This document shows positions 20,952 through 31,870 of a DNA stretch of 64,000 nucleotides, piece after piece. The translations under genes and the position numbers were made by a program. Numbering within the stretch: the stretch's first letter is position 1; every line of letters starts with the position of its first letter. The notes under the pieces were generated by a model. The model did no database searches and had not been told where the DNA came from. It saw only the letters and a list, made by a program, of their open reading frames with translations. Source of the DNA: Globodera rostochiensis. Lineage: Eukaryota; Nematoda; Chromadorea; Rhabditida; Heteroderidae. The stretch lies in contig JAEVLN010000018.1 in NCBI GenBank assembly GCA_018350325.1, forward strand, positions 128,185 to 192,184, written 5' to 3'.

Positions 20952-22872
20952 TCGTGATAATAATAGCATTTTTTGTTGGAATAAAATTAATTAATTTTTA
21001 AAAACTCGAGTTTTGCCAATTATGTCTTTTTTATTTTTGTACAAAAAAGCAACAATTTTGATATTACAGAAAATTTGAAGCTAAAAAAAATGCCAAAAGA
21101 TTCAACTCGTGATCTAAATCTATTAGCCGGTCTTGTCCAACCCTACAAATCACTAGAGACCGGACAGGATTTTCCAGGACTCCTGGTCCGCAAAAAACGT
21201 ACCAGGATCAGGACATCCTGAAAACCAGGATTTTTAATCCTGGTAAATCTTGATCCTGGTCATTTCCGAAATCCTGATCCTGATCCGGTGTTTTTCAAAA
21301 ATCCGGTCTCTACAAATCAGTATGAATCAAAAATGCTCGAGTCAAAAATGGACATTTGGGGGGGGGGATCTATTCAACAAAACTTTTTGCATAATTAAAC
21401 AGGCGTGGGAGGGTGGGATAAAGCGTTATTATCGCCTCGGGGGCATTATTCATTGGCTTTATTCTTCCATGACGAGGAGGAGGCGAAGGAGGATGTGTTG
21501 TTGTTCAACAAGCCGTTCAACATGATCATCATCATCATTGCACAAATGCTGTTTTTGTTCGCGCCTGAGTGCACAATTAATTGACGCTCGGGGTGGGCAC
21601 AATTGGATTAGTGCGTTGGCTGGCGTTTGGATGAACGGACAATTAATTTTGTGATCACTGATCACAGATCCCTCCCATTTTTGATCCGGGCCCTTTCATA
21701 AGTCCATAAAGCATAAGAAAACTCAATTGTTCTTCAATTTGAGTACTTTTGGGACTCCATCGACAAACAAAAAAAAGTAAAAATCAAATATAATCATGGC
21801 ATTTTGCGGTCTGAAAGTCTAATTTTGAACTAAAAATTACAAAAATTGTTAATTTAAACCCGCAAATTGGCCCACACAATCGAGCTCTCCGATCAACCAG
21901 CTCCGTGAATTTGAATTCCGATCATAAATTTTGATGGGATTTGATCACATTTTCCAGTTTTACACACACACAATCATACTGGGCTTATCCCTCTTGCTTT
22001 TGCTGCTATTCATTTGGCTTTCTCGCAACGATTAAAACAATGCGCAAAAAATCATTGGCTCTCTCTCCTCCCGTCCCCTGCGGGCGGGCGGGCGAGAGCA
22101 CAATGATCGCTGGAGGCAAATGGCGTGGTGGGCTCATTAAGCATTTAATTGCCCCTCCAGTCAAACGGAGCACATCAATTCAAATGATTGTTCCCCAGAG
22201 GCGCTGTCAGCAGGCAGCAGTTTCTCTTGCCAACCCATCACTTTTGGCCACCTGCAGCAGCAAATTTGCCAATTTTGATTTTTAAAATTTTCCAATCAAC
22301 ATTTTTGGTTTGTTTTTCTAAGAATTCATCCTGAACAATGAATGTTCCATCACAAAAAAAAACCCGTTTTTCAACAAGCGGTGGTTGTTTGATGGCGGCG
22401 TCGGCGGCTAACCAATTTTAATAAATGTTTTTGGATTTGGTTTTCCAAGGAGTCCCCGGGGGGGGGGGGTCGTCGACGACCCTTTTCCATTTGTACACCT
22501 CCAAAACCTTCGCCGTCAATGGGGAGCAACAACAATTAGTGTGCGTGTGTGGTGCCCATGCCGCAAATTCCCCCCCCCCCCCCCCCCGCTAATTGAGCTC
22601 ATTCGCGTGCCGACGCACGGCGCGCGCCGTTGACCCCCCCCCCCCCCGCGCGCAAAAGTTCATTCTACAACAACAAAAACCCTCCTATTTCTTGTTACAT
22701 GAAATGCCGAAATTTACAAATGTTTTAGAAGGATCTATTTGACCACTTTAAAGGAGCAACATTTATTTGGTTTGCTCTTTCTCGAGAGTCTCGCTTTGAC
22801 AAATTTTGGATTTTATTTGAAACGCCAATCTTATTATATTAAAATTTCCAAATTCCAAATTTTTGTCAAAAA
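20952..22872. other. Intergenic region, syntrophin to ground-like gene
   Basis: No supported exon. Contains the MITE at 21154, (ATC/CAT)n at 21520-21540, and C-runs of 18 (22570-22587) and 14 (22634-22647). It is the probable promoter region of the ground-like gene; no specific motif identified. Confidence 0.5.
21154..21312. mobile_element. hAT MITE (TAGAGACCGGA family), CCAGGATCCTGG interior
   Basis: TIRs TAGAGACCGGA and TCCGGTCTCTA; flanks CAAATCAC and CAAATCAG (7 of 8). The 159-bp interior is permuted CAGGAT / ATCCTGG. Relatives at 28000-28140, 43296-43460, 43980-44100 and 59290-59400. Confidence 0.9.
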
Positions 22873-25800
22873 ATGGCAATTGGACGCCGGTCGTTTCCGT
22901 GTCGAAAATGCCATTTGTTAGTATTGTCCTTGTGCTTTTCACTGTTGTGCCAACGCGGATCCCAAATTGAGGCTGACAGTGCCAAAAGTGAGTCCTAAAA
23001 TCTGTTGGGGTTGGCTTTTTTGTATCAAATTTTTCTCTTTATAAAGGCAAGGCAAGTCATTGAAGGAGCTTAATTTTTTGAAATTTTACGTTCAAGAAAC
23101 CCCACTCACTTTTTTTTGTTGTTGAAATTTTACGTTTTTAGGTCCGAACCTTCCCCCCCCCGTTTTTTGGAATTTATTACGTTCCAAGAAATTCCCTCCC
23201 CCGTTTTTGGAAATTTTACGTTCAAGAAACCCCACTCACTTTTTTTTGTTGTTGAAATTTTACGTTTTTAGGTCCGACCCCCGCCCGTTTTTGGAAATTT
23301 TTCCAAGAAATCCCCAAATCCCCCCCCCCCATTTTTTACGTTCCAAGAAATCACCTCCCCAATCAGTCGGGGCTTTTGATGAGTGAGTGAGTGAGTAACC
23401 AGTTTGAGGGGCAGTGGCCATTTCCGTCCAAAATTAGCGGCTTTCAGCTGGATTGATGTTAATTAGATTATATTGTGCATAAATTATGCGAAAAAGTCTC
23501 GGCGATCGAACGCTTCATCAATCTTTCTGATCACAAATGATCGCAAATTAGTACGCCTTGACTTGATGCAATAAACAAACAAAAAACATTGAATAAAAAA
23601 AACAAATTAAATAGGTAGATAATTTTATAAAAATAATATATTTAGTAAATTTTAAAATAGTTATTTATTATTAACAATTTAAAAATTAGTGCCAGTTCCG
23701 TCATCGCTTCGGCGCCACAACCACCAATTTGGTCGACCCCAACACAACAGTTTCCGTGACGATCCGGTTTGGCATTTTGAATGCAAAAAAAAATGACAGA
23801 AAATTTTTTCAGAACGTTGCAGCAGCAGCAGCAGCAGCAGCAGCAGCTGCTCCCACAACGCCGGCTTCCTACCAGCCGCCGCCGCATCAACAAAGCTACG
23901 CTGTGGCCGTGCCTCAGGCAACAAAAATCAAATTAAAATTTTAGCGAAACAAAATGCCATGTTTCACATTTTCTTAGGCTCCGCAGGTGGCATTCGATTA
24001 CGGGGCGGCAAAGCCCGCAGCAGCAGCTCCGTCCAGCTACAGCTCGGAGTCGTCGCCGTCGCCAGGCGATGAAAACGGCGTATTGTTTTAAACACATTTT
24101 AAATAGCATTTACTATATAAAATAAGAGTTATTGTTTTAAATACATTTAAGCTTTTAAACTTATTTTAAAAATTTTGTTGCCGACCCAGGCAAAAGGGCA
24201 TCAAAACAATGGCACAAAACCAACAAATGCACCACAAGCAGCACTTCACATGGCAGCACAAAATGAGCTCGAGCAACGTCGCCTAAAGCGACGTTGCCCT
24301 CGAGAAATTCAAGTCGAATATGCACGCAATGGCACGGCAGGCGTGCCAAACACTGCACGCATCACGCACAGGCATGCATGCACAAGCATTTTGCACCTCA
24401 ATAAACCATTCAAAATTTGCGGAAACACCAATTTCATCAGTGTTCAGAAACCCATTCAAATTTGCGCAAAGCACATTCAGAACAAATGAGCTCAGGGGCC
24501 TATTCAAATTAACGTCACATCAGGGATGTGATCGTATGATGATATGACTAATCATATGTAGCACTTTTGTTCAAATTAAATCATACGATAAGTCAGACCG
24601 CGGACCTGATTTATCACATCAGATCGTCATATTTGTGTTCAAATTAATCATATCATCAGATCAGGGATGTGATCGTCACATCGTACAATCATATCACGTG
24701 CAGCGTCTGATTAATCGTACGATTTATCAGACGCGCGTTCAAATTACATTCGCTAAATCATATGTTGATCGTCATATGACGACTTTTCTTCAGTAAAAAA
24801 AATCACCCCTCCGAAGCACGTATTTGCCCCTTACTTTTGGTTACCAAATAATTTTAATCGGATTATTTAATTCAGAAATAAATTCTTAATTTATTTTATT
24901 CACTTCGTTGAACTTTTGCACAATTCTTCGCATTTCATTATTACGCAAAAAAGCGTTTTCTTCCTCAATAGCCAAATCCTCCGCCTCTTCTTCCTCTAAA
25001 TTTCTATCAGCCGCTGCTGGGTCGCTTCTTCCGAACCCCTCCTCTTGATATAAGTCCGGCATGAGTTCTTGATCATCGAGTTCACTTTCTCGTGATTCGA
25101 TAATAAAATTATGAAGGTGGACGCACGCTTTGATAACCAAAGCAGATTTCTTCGGGTCTTTCATTCTTAATTTTGTTCGTAGGCAAGGGAATCGGTTTTT
25201 AAGAAGACCCCACGCGCATTCAATAAAACGCCTGGCACGTGCATGTGCTCTAAAACAAGCAAATCAAGTCATTTTGATAAACCCCCAGCGACAGCACAGT
25301 TATAACCTAAAAAATTGTTCCAAGTCGGGATAGGGTCGCATTGGCACCAAATAATCCTTGACCGGATATATTGAATCGCCCAATAACACTGCTCCTTCGA
25401 AAGGACGATACCCATTGTCAAATTTATTACATAATTCAGAATTGCGGAAAACTCTTGCATCATTTACACTGCCGGGCCACCGTACGGAAAGGCTTAACCA
25501 TTAAATATTTGAAAAATTTCAGTTTTTATGTACCTGAAAAAATGTAAATCTGGACCAGCTACTCCTTGAACATTAATGCTATGATTGCCATGACGATCGA
25601 CATACTGTATGTCATTCTCTCTTGGTACTTCAATTGGAACAAGTGTCCCATCAATTGCACCACAAACAAGAGGAAAACCTAATTAATAATTAAATTATTT
25701 TATTATTCATTATCGAATTACCGGGCAAATTTCCTTGCCGTCCTCTCGAACATTTAAAAAATTCGGAACCAATTTTACGGCATTCATTCACGTTCTTAGG

Positions 25801-28800
25801 CCAATCAATGTTATCAAATCGATTAAGTGCTCCAACTACTAGTGAGACACATCTATTAGTGACGCAATTTAGTTACTTTTTATTTCTTTCATTACTTTGT
25901 TACAGTTCCTTTACTTATGTGTTCGGCATCTCCAACTGAAAAATATGCGGAGTTAGTTGCGAAAAATCGCAGTGCCACAAGCAGTCTTTGCTTTGAATTC
26001 AATGCATGGTTGGTTGCGTGGGTTGGCTTTATATTGTTTGAGATTAAATTTAAAAGGATCTCTGCTTGCTGTGGGTACATTCTGAATCTTTAACCACAAA
26101 TTTATCATAATTTGTTTTTTTACCGTTCTCGAAATTCAGCTTTATTTAAAGAAATGTTCCAATCGAGTCTTGCTCTAAATTTGTAACCTTGGCGCTGTAA
26201 TACATTTTCATAATCAGTTGCTTCAGAATCTGAAGAACTCGAGGCTGATCCAAACATTCTGTTTAACATAAGCAATGTCATATACAATCTCATCAACCTT
26301 TAATTAGCAGTTAATTATCATTAATATTCGTAGTTTGCCTCGTTAAATAAAACGGATCCTTCGCCACTCTTCATGGCCTTGTCTTTTTTTGCCTTGGCAT
26401 CTCTCTGCGCAGCCTGCCAAATAGAGTCGCGCACGTATTGCCAGTCTTTCTTGGCTAGTCCTTCGGCACCAGCAGCAATGGCTTCTTGCCTCACAGATTC
26501 CCAAGCTTGTTCCTTCATTCTTTTGGTCAAACTTGGATTAAATTGTCCAAATAGCACATCCTTTTTTGTCCGGGCGAGTTGCACAACAATTAATCGCTGG
26601 TTAATTTGTTGGGACATAATTAAAAAATATTATGTTTTTTTATTATTAAGGATAAAAGGGAGGAGTGGCGGGTATATTTGATTTAATGTGATGAAGTCGC
26701 TTAAAAAGCGTAAACACCCTAAATAACAGTTTAGTCAACATGTTTGCCGCTAAATGTTTTCACGTTTCGCTCGCACATTAAATGACTCTGTCAAAATATT
26801 ATTGTGATTTACTTAAGTTTCCATTGAAAACTATTTATTCATATTAATAATTATTTAATGACATACAAAGATACAAAGATCACGAAATTGAACATTAATT
26901 AAATATTAAACTCAAAATTTAACGAATTTTGCCAAAATCATATGACGAGTTGCAGATCATATCAGATAAAAATAATTTGAACACACTGATCATCATATGA
27001 TGCGCACATATGATTGCTCATCAGATCCAGCTCGTCATATTTGAGCTTGAATCTGATGTGACGATCATATAGGAGATGTGATTACATGATGCTAATTTGA
27101 ACGGACATATGATTTATCAGACATCACATCCCTGATGTGACGTTAATTTGAATAGGCCCCAGAAGAATTTCGGAAATTATGGATTCATTAAAATGCCGTA
27201 CTCCGGAATGCCATTCTAACGGATTCATTTAAATGCCGTACTCCGGAATGCCATTCTAACGGATTAATTAAAATTCCGTAATCCAGAATGCCATCCCAAC
27301 GGATTCATTAAAATGCCGTACTCCGGAATGCCATTCTAACGGATTCATTTAAATGCCGTACTCCGGAATGCCATTCTAACGGATTCATTAAAATGCTTTT
27401 GAATGCCATCCTATCGGATTAATTAAAATGCCGTACTCCGGAATGCCATTCTAACGGATTCATTTAAATGCCGTACTCCGGAATGCCATTCTAACGGATT
27501 AATTAAAATTCCGTAATCCAGAATGCCATCCCAACGGATTCATTAAATACCGTACACCGGAATGCTATTCTAACGGATTCATTAAAATGCCGTACTCCGG
27601 AATGGCATTCTAACGGATTCATTAAAATGCTTTTGAATGCCATCCTATCGGATTAATTAAAATGCCGTACTCCGGAATGCCATTCTAACGGATTCATTAA
27701 AATGCCGTACTCCGGAATCCCAGGGTTATGGGTCAAATAGCAGCAGCTGCAAACGGTAGACCAATGGTACGTGTTGGTGGTGGTGCACGATTGCACGCAG
27801 CAACACAATTTGCAGCGCGCGCACGCCCAGTGACGCCTAAGAACACGGAGTATTTATTTATTTAATTAATTTAAATTAATTTTAATATTTTTTAGTTTAA
27901 TATACAAAATGACGTCATAAATTGTTTTTGATTATTGTTTAAAGGTCTTCCTTTTTCACCCAAATTATTTTCAAATTAAAAAAGTTGGAGAAATGACCTA
28001 AAACGATGGATCGGATCGGCGGTTCCGGATTTTTTGAAAAATCCCGGATGATGGTTAAGATTTGGAAGTGTCCAGGATCAGGATTAAAATCTGATTTTCA
28101 GGATATCCTGATAAAGGCGCTTTTTGCGGACCAGGATCAAGATTTTTACCAAATTTATGAAAAAAAATTGGCCATAACTTTTGAATTTTTCAAAATTAAA
28201 TATCTTTTTGCCATTAAAAATCTCCTACATTTTCTCTATTTTTTTTTCTCCAAGTTTATAAGGAGGAGTGGCCAACTTAAAGCAGAGATTTGAATTTTTT
28301 TAAAAATTTTATTGCTTTTCAGCACCGTTTTTTTCTCGGATTCGGGGTATGAGCCGGTGGCGGCGGCTGGCGGTGAACAGTTGCCGCCGCCGCCGCCGCT
28401 GCCGCCAAAACCGAAATCGCGTGGCAAATACCAAAGACCTGGCACGACGGTGGCGGTTGTGCCATCGCCGGCGGCATCGTCCAATGTGCCATCATCAAAC
28501 AACAAAGGCCACGAATGGGCGTACATCAAAAAGCCGGTGAAATTATGGGGATGATGTGTTTCATTAGGGCCTGTTCGAGACTTGAAATTTACCGAGAATC
28601 GAGATCGAGACTCAAAAAAAAAACCGAGAAATTTCTGGATGTTTCATTAGGCCTGCTGTTCGAGTCTTGAAATTATCCGAGAAATGACCCCGAGACTCGA
28701 GATCAAGACTCAAAAAAAAACCGAGAAAATTTCTGGACTCGAGACTCTCGAACACCCCCCCCCCCCCTCTAGTGATCATAAGACAATCGGCGACGATTAT

Positions 28801-31800
28801 TTAATTAACGCAATTATAATTAATTCAATTTAAAAGAAAAAGCAAGGAGGGCGCACGCGGCCGCCCGTTGCTGCACCAGCACCTGTGCAAGCAGTAACGC
28901 CTGCCTCGGGCACTGCACTTGGCGGTGTTGGCATGTAAAAATACTAAATATTAACCTAAATAAAATACCTATTCTTACTATTTTCAGGTTTTTTACAGCA
29001 CTTCCGCCGGGTGTCAAGGTTACGCACCCGCCGGGGATGTAATCGGATTGAGACCGGGATCCCGAACCCAAAATTCCGGAATCCCGGAATTTTTCCGTCT
29101 TCCAAAAATGTCCGGGATTCGGAAACCGGAATTATTCCGGACCCAAAAACAAATATAGCAAGCTTTCACAATACACAACATTTTTACTGTAAAAAACAAT
29201 TCACAAATTAAAAACACACACACACAAAAATACAAAACACGAAACACACAAATACACAAGTTGCACTGCTCAAGCACTAAATATGTCTAAATATATCGTG
29301 AAAAGTGGTTTAAAATAAAAATAAAAATAATTGCTTTTTAATTAGGTGATAATTTTTTATCCGTTCAAGGGCTCTCATTTGCAAACAATAAACAGCAAAA
29401 ATTTGCCCACCGTGAATGAGGTAAATATGGGCAGCAAATATCATTTAAATTGGGGTTGGTCCTCCCGACCCCTCGGGGGCGGGAAAGTCGGGGGTCAGGG
29501 AGGTCGGGGATTGGCCATGTCGGGGATCGGGGACGTCCAAATTTTCGGAGTCGGGGAGGCCGGGGTTTGATTAAGGCTCGGGGTCGGGAACCAAGATCGG
29601 GCACCAACCCTATATTTAAATATAAATATATTATTATAAATAATAAATAATTTTATTTAATGTTTGTTTTTTTGTAGGCCCATCGCTATTACTACCCGCC
29701 GCGGATGCCCTTGCCGTTGCCCACTTGCTTCCACAACCCAACCGGCTACCCGTGCTGCAATCCAAGTCATAATTTTTGAACAAAATTTAATTGAATTTAA
29801 TTAATTTTAATAAAGTAAACGAAGATTTTGGGCGTTTTTTGAGGTCGTATTTCTTTGTTCTAAATTGTTTTAAACGCATTCTGACCTAAATTTGGTGTCC
29901 AAATGATTTTTTATTACAAATGATTTATTTATTTAAATACCTAATTATGTAGTGGCACCTTTAAATTTTGAGAATAAAGTTGTGTTAATTAATGCTTTTA
30001 GTAAACATAGTTGTTACTAGAGCAAGGACCGATCGAGATTCCCAATCGAAATATCGATCAACGAAATTTTATCGACTTTTGTCGAGATTTGATTTTGAGA
30101 TTTTGTTGTGATTTTCAAGTGATCTTGAACGAATTTTTTTCCGAGATTTTTGAAAATTTTCGATCAAAATCTCGATTGGTCCTCAAATGAAAATACTCTT
30201 TTGCTTTAGCACTCAACGACCTGATGGTCGAGACGTACACCGATTTGGAGTCCAAGCCAAAATTTCACACATGTAAAATCATTTAAAAAAAGAGTTTTTT
30301 ATTATTATTATTAATTCGTTACAGGCAATATCAATGCAATCGCACTGCACTTGCAAATTCGGGCTGAGGAACGGTAGAGAATTTGGCATTTTAAATAAAA
30401 TGATTTAAAAATTAAAATGTAAAAATAAAAATTGGCACATTATTTGTGAGCATAAACTTATTTTTCTCAGATTTAACACCTCTTTTGAAACGGTGGCGGC
30501 CTTTGACGATTTTGCACAAAAGGCAAATTGATTAAAATAATTAAAACAAAATTTAATAATAACAAAATAATTTTAGATTCATTTCTACAGCGATTTGGTC
30601 TGTAAGGTGGAGCTGGGCGGAAAGTAAATAATTAGTTCAAATTAGGGTTGGCACCCCGACGCTCGGGGAGAGAAAAGTCGGGGAACGGACTTTGTCGGGG
30701 TTGAAAGGTCGGGAATCGAGATCGGGGAATTACAAATTGTCGGCTTCGGGGTTAAAAGTTCGGGGAATTACAAAGGGATCGGGGTCGGGGAATTACAAAT
30801 TGTCGGATTCGGAGTTGTCGGGAATTGGGGTCGAGGAATTACAAATTGTCGGAGGGGTTGTCGGGGATCGGGGTTGTCGGGGATCGGAGTCGGGGATTGG
30901 CACAAATCGTCGGGTATCGAGGTTGTCGGGAATCGGGGTTGTCGGGAATCGGGGTCGTCGAATTACAAATTTGTCGGATTCGGGGTTGTCGGATTCGGGC
31001 TGTCGGGAATCGGGGTCGTCGAATTACAAATTGTCGGATTCGGGGTTGTCGGGGATCGGGGTCGGGGATTGGCCCAAATCGTCGGGTATCGGGGGCCAGG
31101 GATTGGCCCAAACGGAGTTTCCGAGGTCGGAGTGCCAGCCAACCTGGTTAAAATTTGCAAAAAAATAAAAAACAAAAATTGAGGTACATGTTGGCATACG
31201 CGACAGTGAAAGATGTGGACCGGGTGCTTTCAACGGAACAGGCACTTTTAAAATAATTTTATTTTCATTTATTTTTTCGCTTTGCTTTAGCCGGCGGAGC
31301 CGGAGCAGTCCAACGCAATTGGAAGGTAAATTTAAAATAAATTTGTTTTAAAATATCAAAAAAAAACAATTTATTCACATAAAAATCATTTTAATTTAAT
31401 TCGAATTCATTTTAAATTTGTTAATATGTATATTGCTGTACAGTGTAACTCCCAATTCTGCCGGAGGCGCGTCGCGCAACGGCGCCGGCGGCGGCTATGC
31501 GGCAAATCTGGTTACCCCTATTTGGATTTTTTAAAATATAATTTTACAAACAATTTGGTTTCAAATTAGGGTTCAGCCCTTACCCCGAGCCCGAACCCCG
31601 ACAATTTTGTCCTCCCCGATCCCGACCCCCGACATGGCGGCCTTCCCGACTCCCGAACCTCCGATTTTCCCGCCCCCGAGGGGTCGGTGCTGAACCCTAG
31701 TTGAAATTTTATTTTAATGTTAAAGAAATTATAATTTTAATTAAAATGACTGCATTCAGATTCGTCAGAAGCGTGCAGCAGCAGCAAGCCCAACTGCAAT

Positions 31801-31870
31801 TGCGTTCATTGGACCGCTTCAGCCGCTTGCAGCGGACGATTTGTCACGCCGTTACACAATGTGGATTTAA
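22873..31870 (+). CDS. Secreted Pro/Ala-rich protein with C-terminal ground-like domain, 18 exons, 474 aa
   Basis: Ground-like proteins are nematode secreted, hedgehog-related proteins linked to cuticle and epidermis. Exons: 22873-22987, 23690-23766, 23813-23917, 23978-24079, 27724-27755, 28323-28536, 28843-28926, 28988-29038, 29346-29420, 29678-29765, 30210-30272, 30325-30373, 30471-30522, 30577-30623, 31184-31241, 31291-31325, 31444-31510 and 31760-31870; all in phase. Residues 1-35 look like a signal peptide (basic start, then LLVLSLCFSLLC). The middle is low complexity: Ala run, PPPHQQSYAVAVPQAPQ, PPPPPLPPKPKSRGK. The ground-like domain (about 300-392) shows CFHNPTGYPCCNPTLNDLM, SKPKFHTCNINAIA, FNTSFETVAAFDDFAQK, SDLVCKVELGGKY and MLAYAT with the expected cysteines. 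Introns 3, 13 and 15 appear GC-AG. The domain is firm; exons 2-9 are inferred from frame and splice signals alone, and exons 7-8 use weak donors. Confidence 0.86.
24886..26269 (-). CDS. Harbinger (HARBI1-like) transposase nuclease
   Basis: DDE nuclease that cuts and joins the element ends. About six exons on the minus strand, from MLNRMFGSASSSSDSE at 26269 to NEVNKIN at 24886; every exon is open. Order: KQRLLVALRFFATNSAYF and VGDAEHISKGTVTK (helix-turn-helix-like), NECRKIGSEFFKC, VCGAIDGTLVPIEVPREN (first catalytic Asp), WPGSVNDARVFRNSEL, EGAVLLGDSIYP (second Asp), ARRFIECAWGLLKNRFP (Glu), then MKDPKKSALVIKACVHLHN and a long acidic tail. The DDE triad is intact and no in-frame stop was seen, so it may be recently active. 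Adjoins the Myb-like gene at 26321, as in other Harbingers. Confidence 0.95.
26321..26617 (-). CDS. Harbinger accessory Myb/trihelix-like DNA-binding protein, 98 aa
   Basis: Single open exon, MSQQINQRLIVVQLARTKKD to NEANYEY. Contains the helices LTKRMKEQAWESVRQEAIAA and KKDWQYVRDSIWQAAQRDAK, which resemble the Myb/SANT-like (trihelix) proteins encoded by PIF/Harbinger elements; these bind the TIRs and help bring the transposase to the nucleus and DNA. It starts 51 bp upstream of the transposase on the same strand. The protein is short, so an upstream or downstream exon could be missing. Confidence 0.85.
   Translation of the reverse strand: MSQQINQRLIVVQLARTKKDVLFGQFNPSLTKRMKEQAWESVRQEAIAAGAEGLAKKDWQYVRDSIWQAAQRDAKAKKDKAMKSGEGSVLFNEANYEY
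27181..27720. repeat. 40-bp tandem array next to the Harbinger element
   Basis: About 13 units of GGATTCATTAAAATGCCGTA + CTCCGGAATGCCATTCTAAC, with variants (TTAAATG; AATTAAAATTCCGTAATCCAG; a shortened 35-bp unit) in a repeating order, i.e. higher-order periodicity. It begins 21 bp from the transposon end and stops 3 bp before exon 5 of the ground-like gene. Confidence 0.93.
29450..29612. mobile_element. hAT MITE (TAGGGTTGG family) in ground-like intron 9
   Basis: Ends TTGGGGTTGGT and ACCAACCCTA; flanks CATTTAAA and TATTTAAA (7 of 8). Interior reiterates GTCGGGG / CCCCGAC. Confidence 0.8.
30643..31146. mobile_element. hAT MITE (TAGGGTTGGCACC family), expanded interior
   Basis: Left end TAGGGTTGGCACCCCGAC, right end GGAGTGCCAGCCAACCTG; flanks GTTCAAAT and GTTAAAAT (7 of 8). 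The 500-bp interior is a run of GTCGGGGATCGGGGTTGTCG and GAATTACAAATTGTCGG words, a tandem expansion of the terminal motif. It fills most of ground-like intron 14. Confidence 0.83.
31567..31699. mobile_element. hAT MITE (TAGGGTTCAGC family) in ground-like intron 17
   Basis: TIRs TAGGGTTCAGC and GCTGAACCCTA; flanks TTTCAAAT and GTTGAAAT (6 of 8). 133 bp; interior of CCCCGACCCCGA-like words. Confidence 0.8.

Larger units (their letters stand above)
24496..27159 (-). mobile_element. PIF/Harbinger DNA transposon, apparently complete, 2.66 kb
   Basis: TIR GGGCCTATTCAAATTAACGT at the left end is matched by ACGTTAATTTGAATAGGCCC at the right; the first 38 or so bases are near-perfect inverted copies (through CACATCAGGGATGTGAT). 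A 3-bp duplication CAG flanks it (24493-24495, 27160-27162), the length expected for this superfamily although TWA is the usual sequence. About 270 bp of subterminal DNA at each end is packed with ATCATATGAT and GTCATATGAC words, likely transposase-binding sites. It carries the two genes typical of the superfamily on the minus strand and lies in intron 4 of the ground-like gene, opposite to its transcription. Confidence 0.95.

Noticed and set aside
24175..24489. 104-codon plus-strand frame (AAQNELEQRRLKRRCPRE) as a ground-like exon
   Set aside because: Adding it breaks the phase that exons 4 and 5 share directly. It contains a local inverted repeat (CGAGCAACGTCGC) and is more likely intronic, though an alternative exon cannot be excluded.
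27181..27720. CRISPR-like regular repeats (also 41967-42275)
   Set aside because: Units are head to tail without unique spacers in a eukaryotic genome; these are satellites.
30692..31182. Long Gly/Ser/Arg-rich open frames on both strands
   Set aside because: They come from the GTCGGGG reiterations of the MITE at 30643 in an intron.
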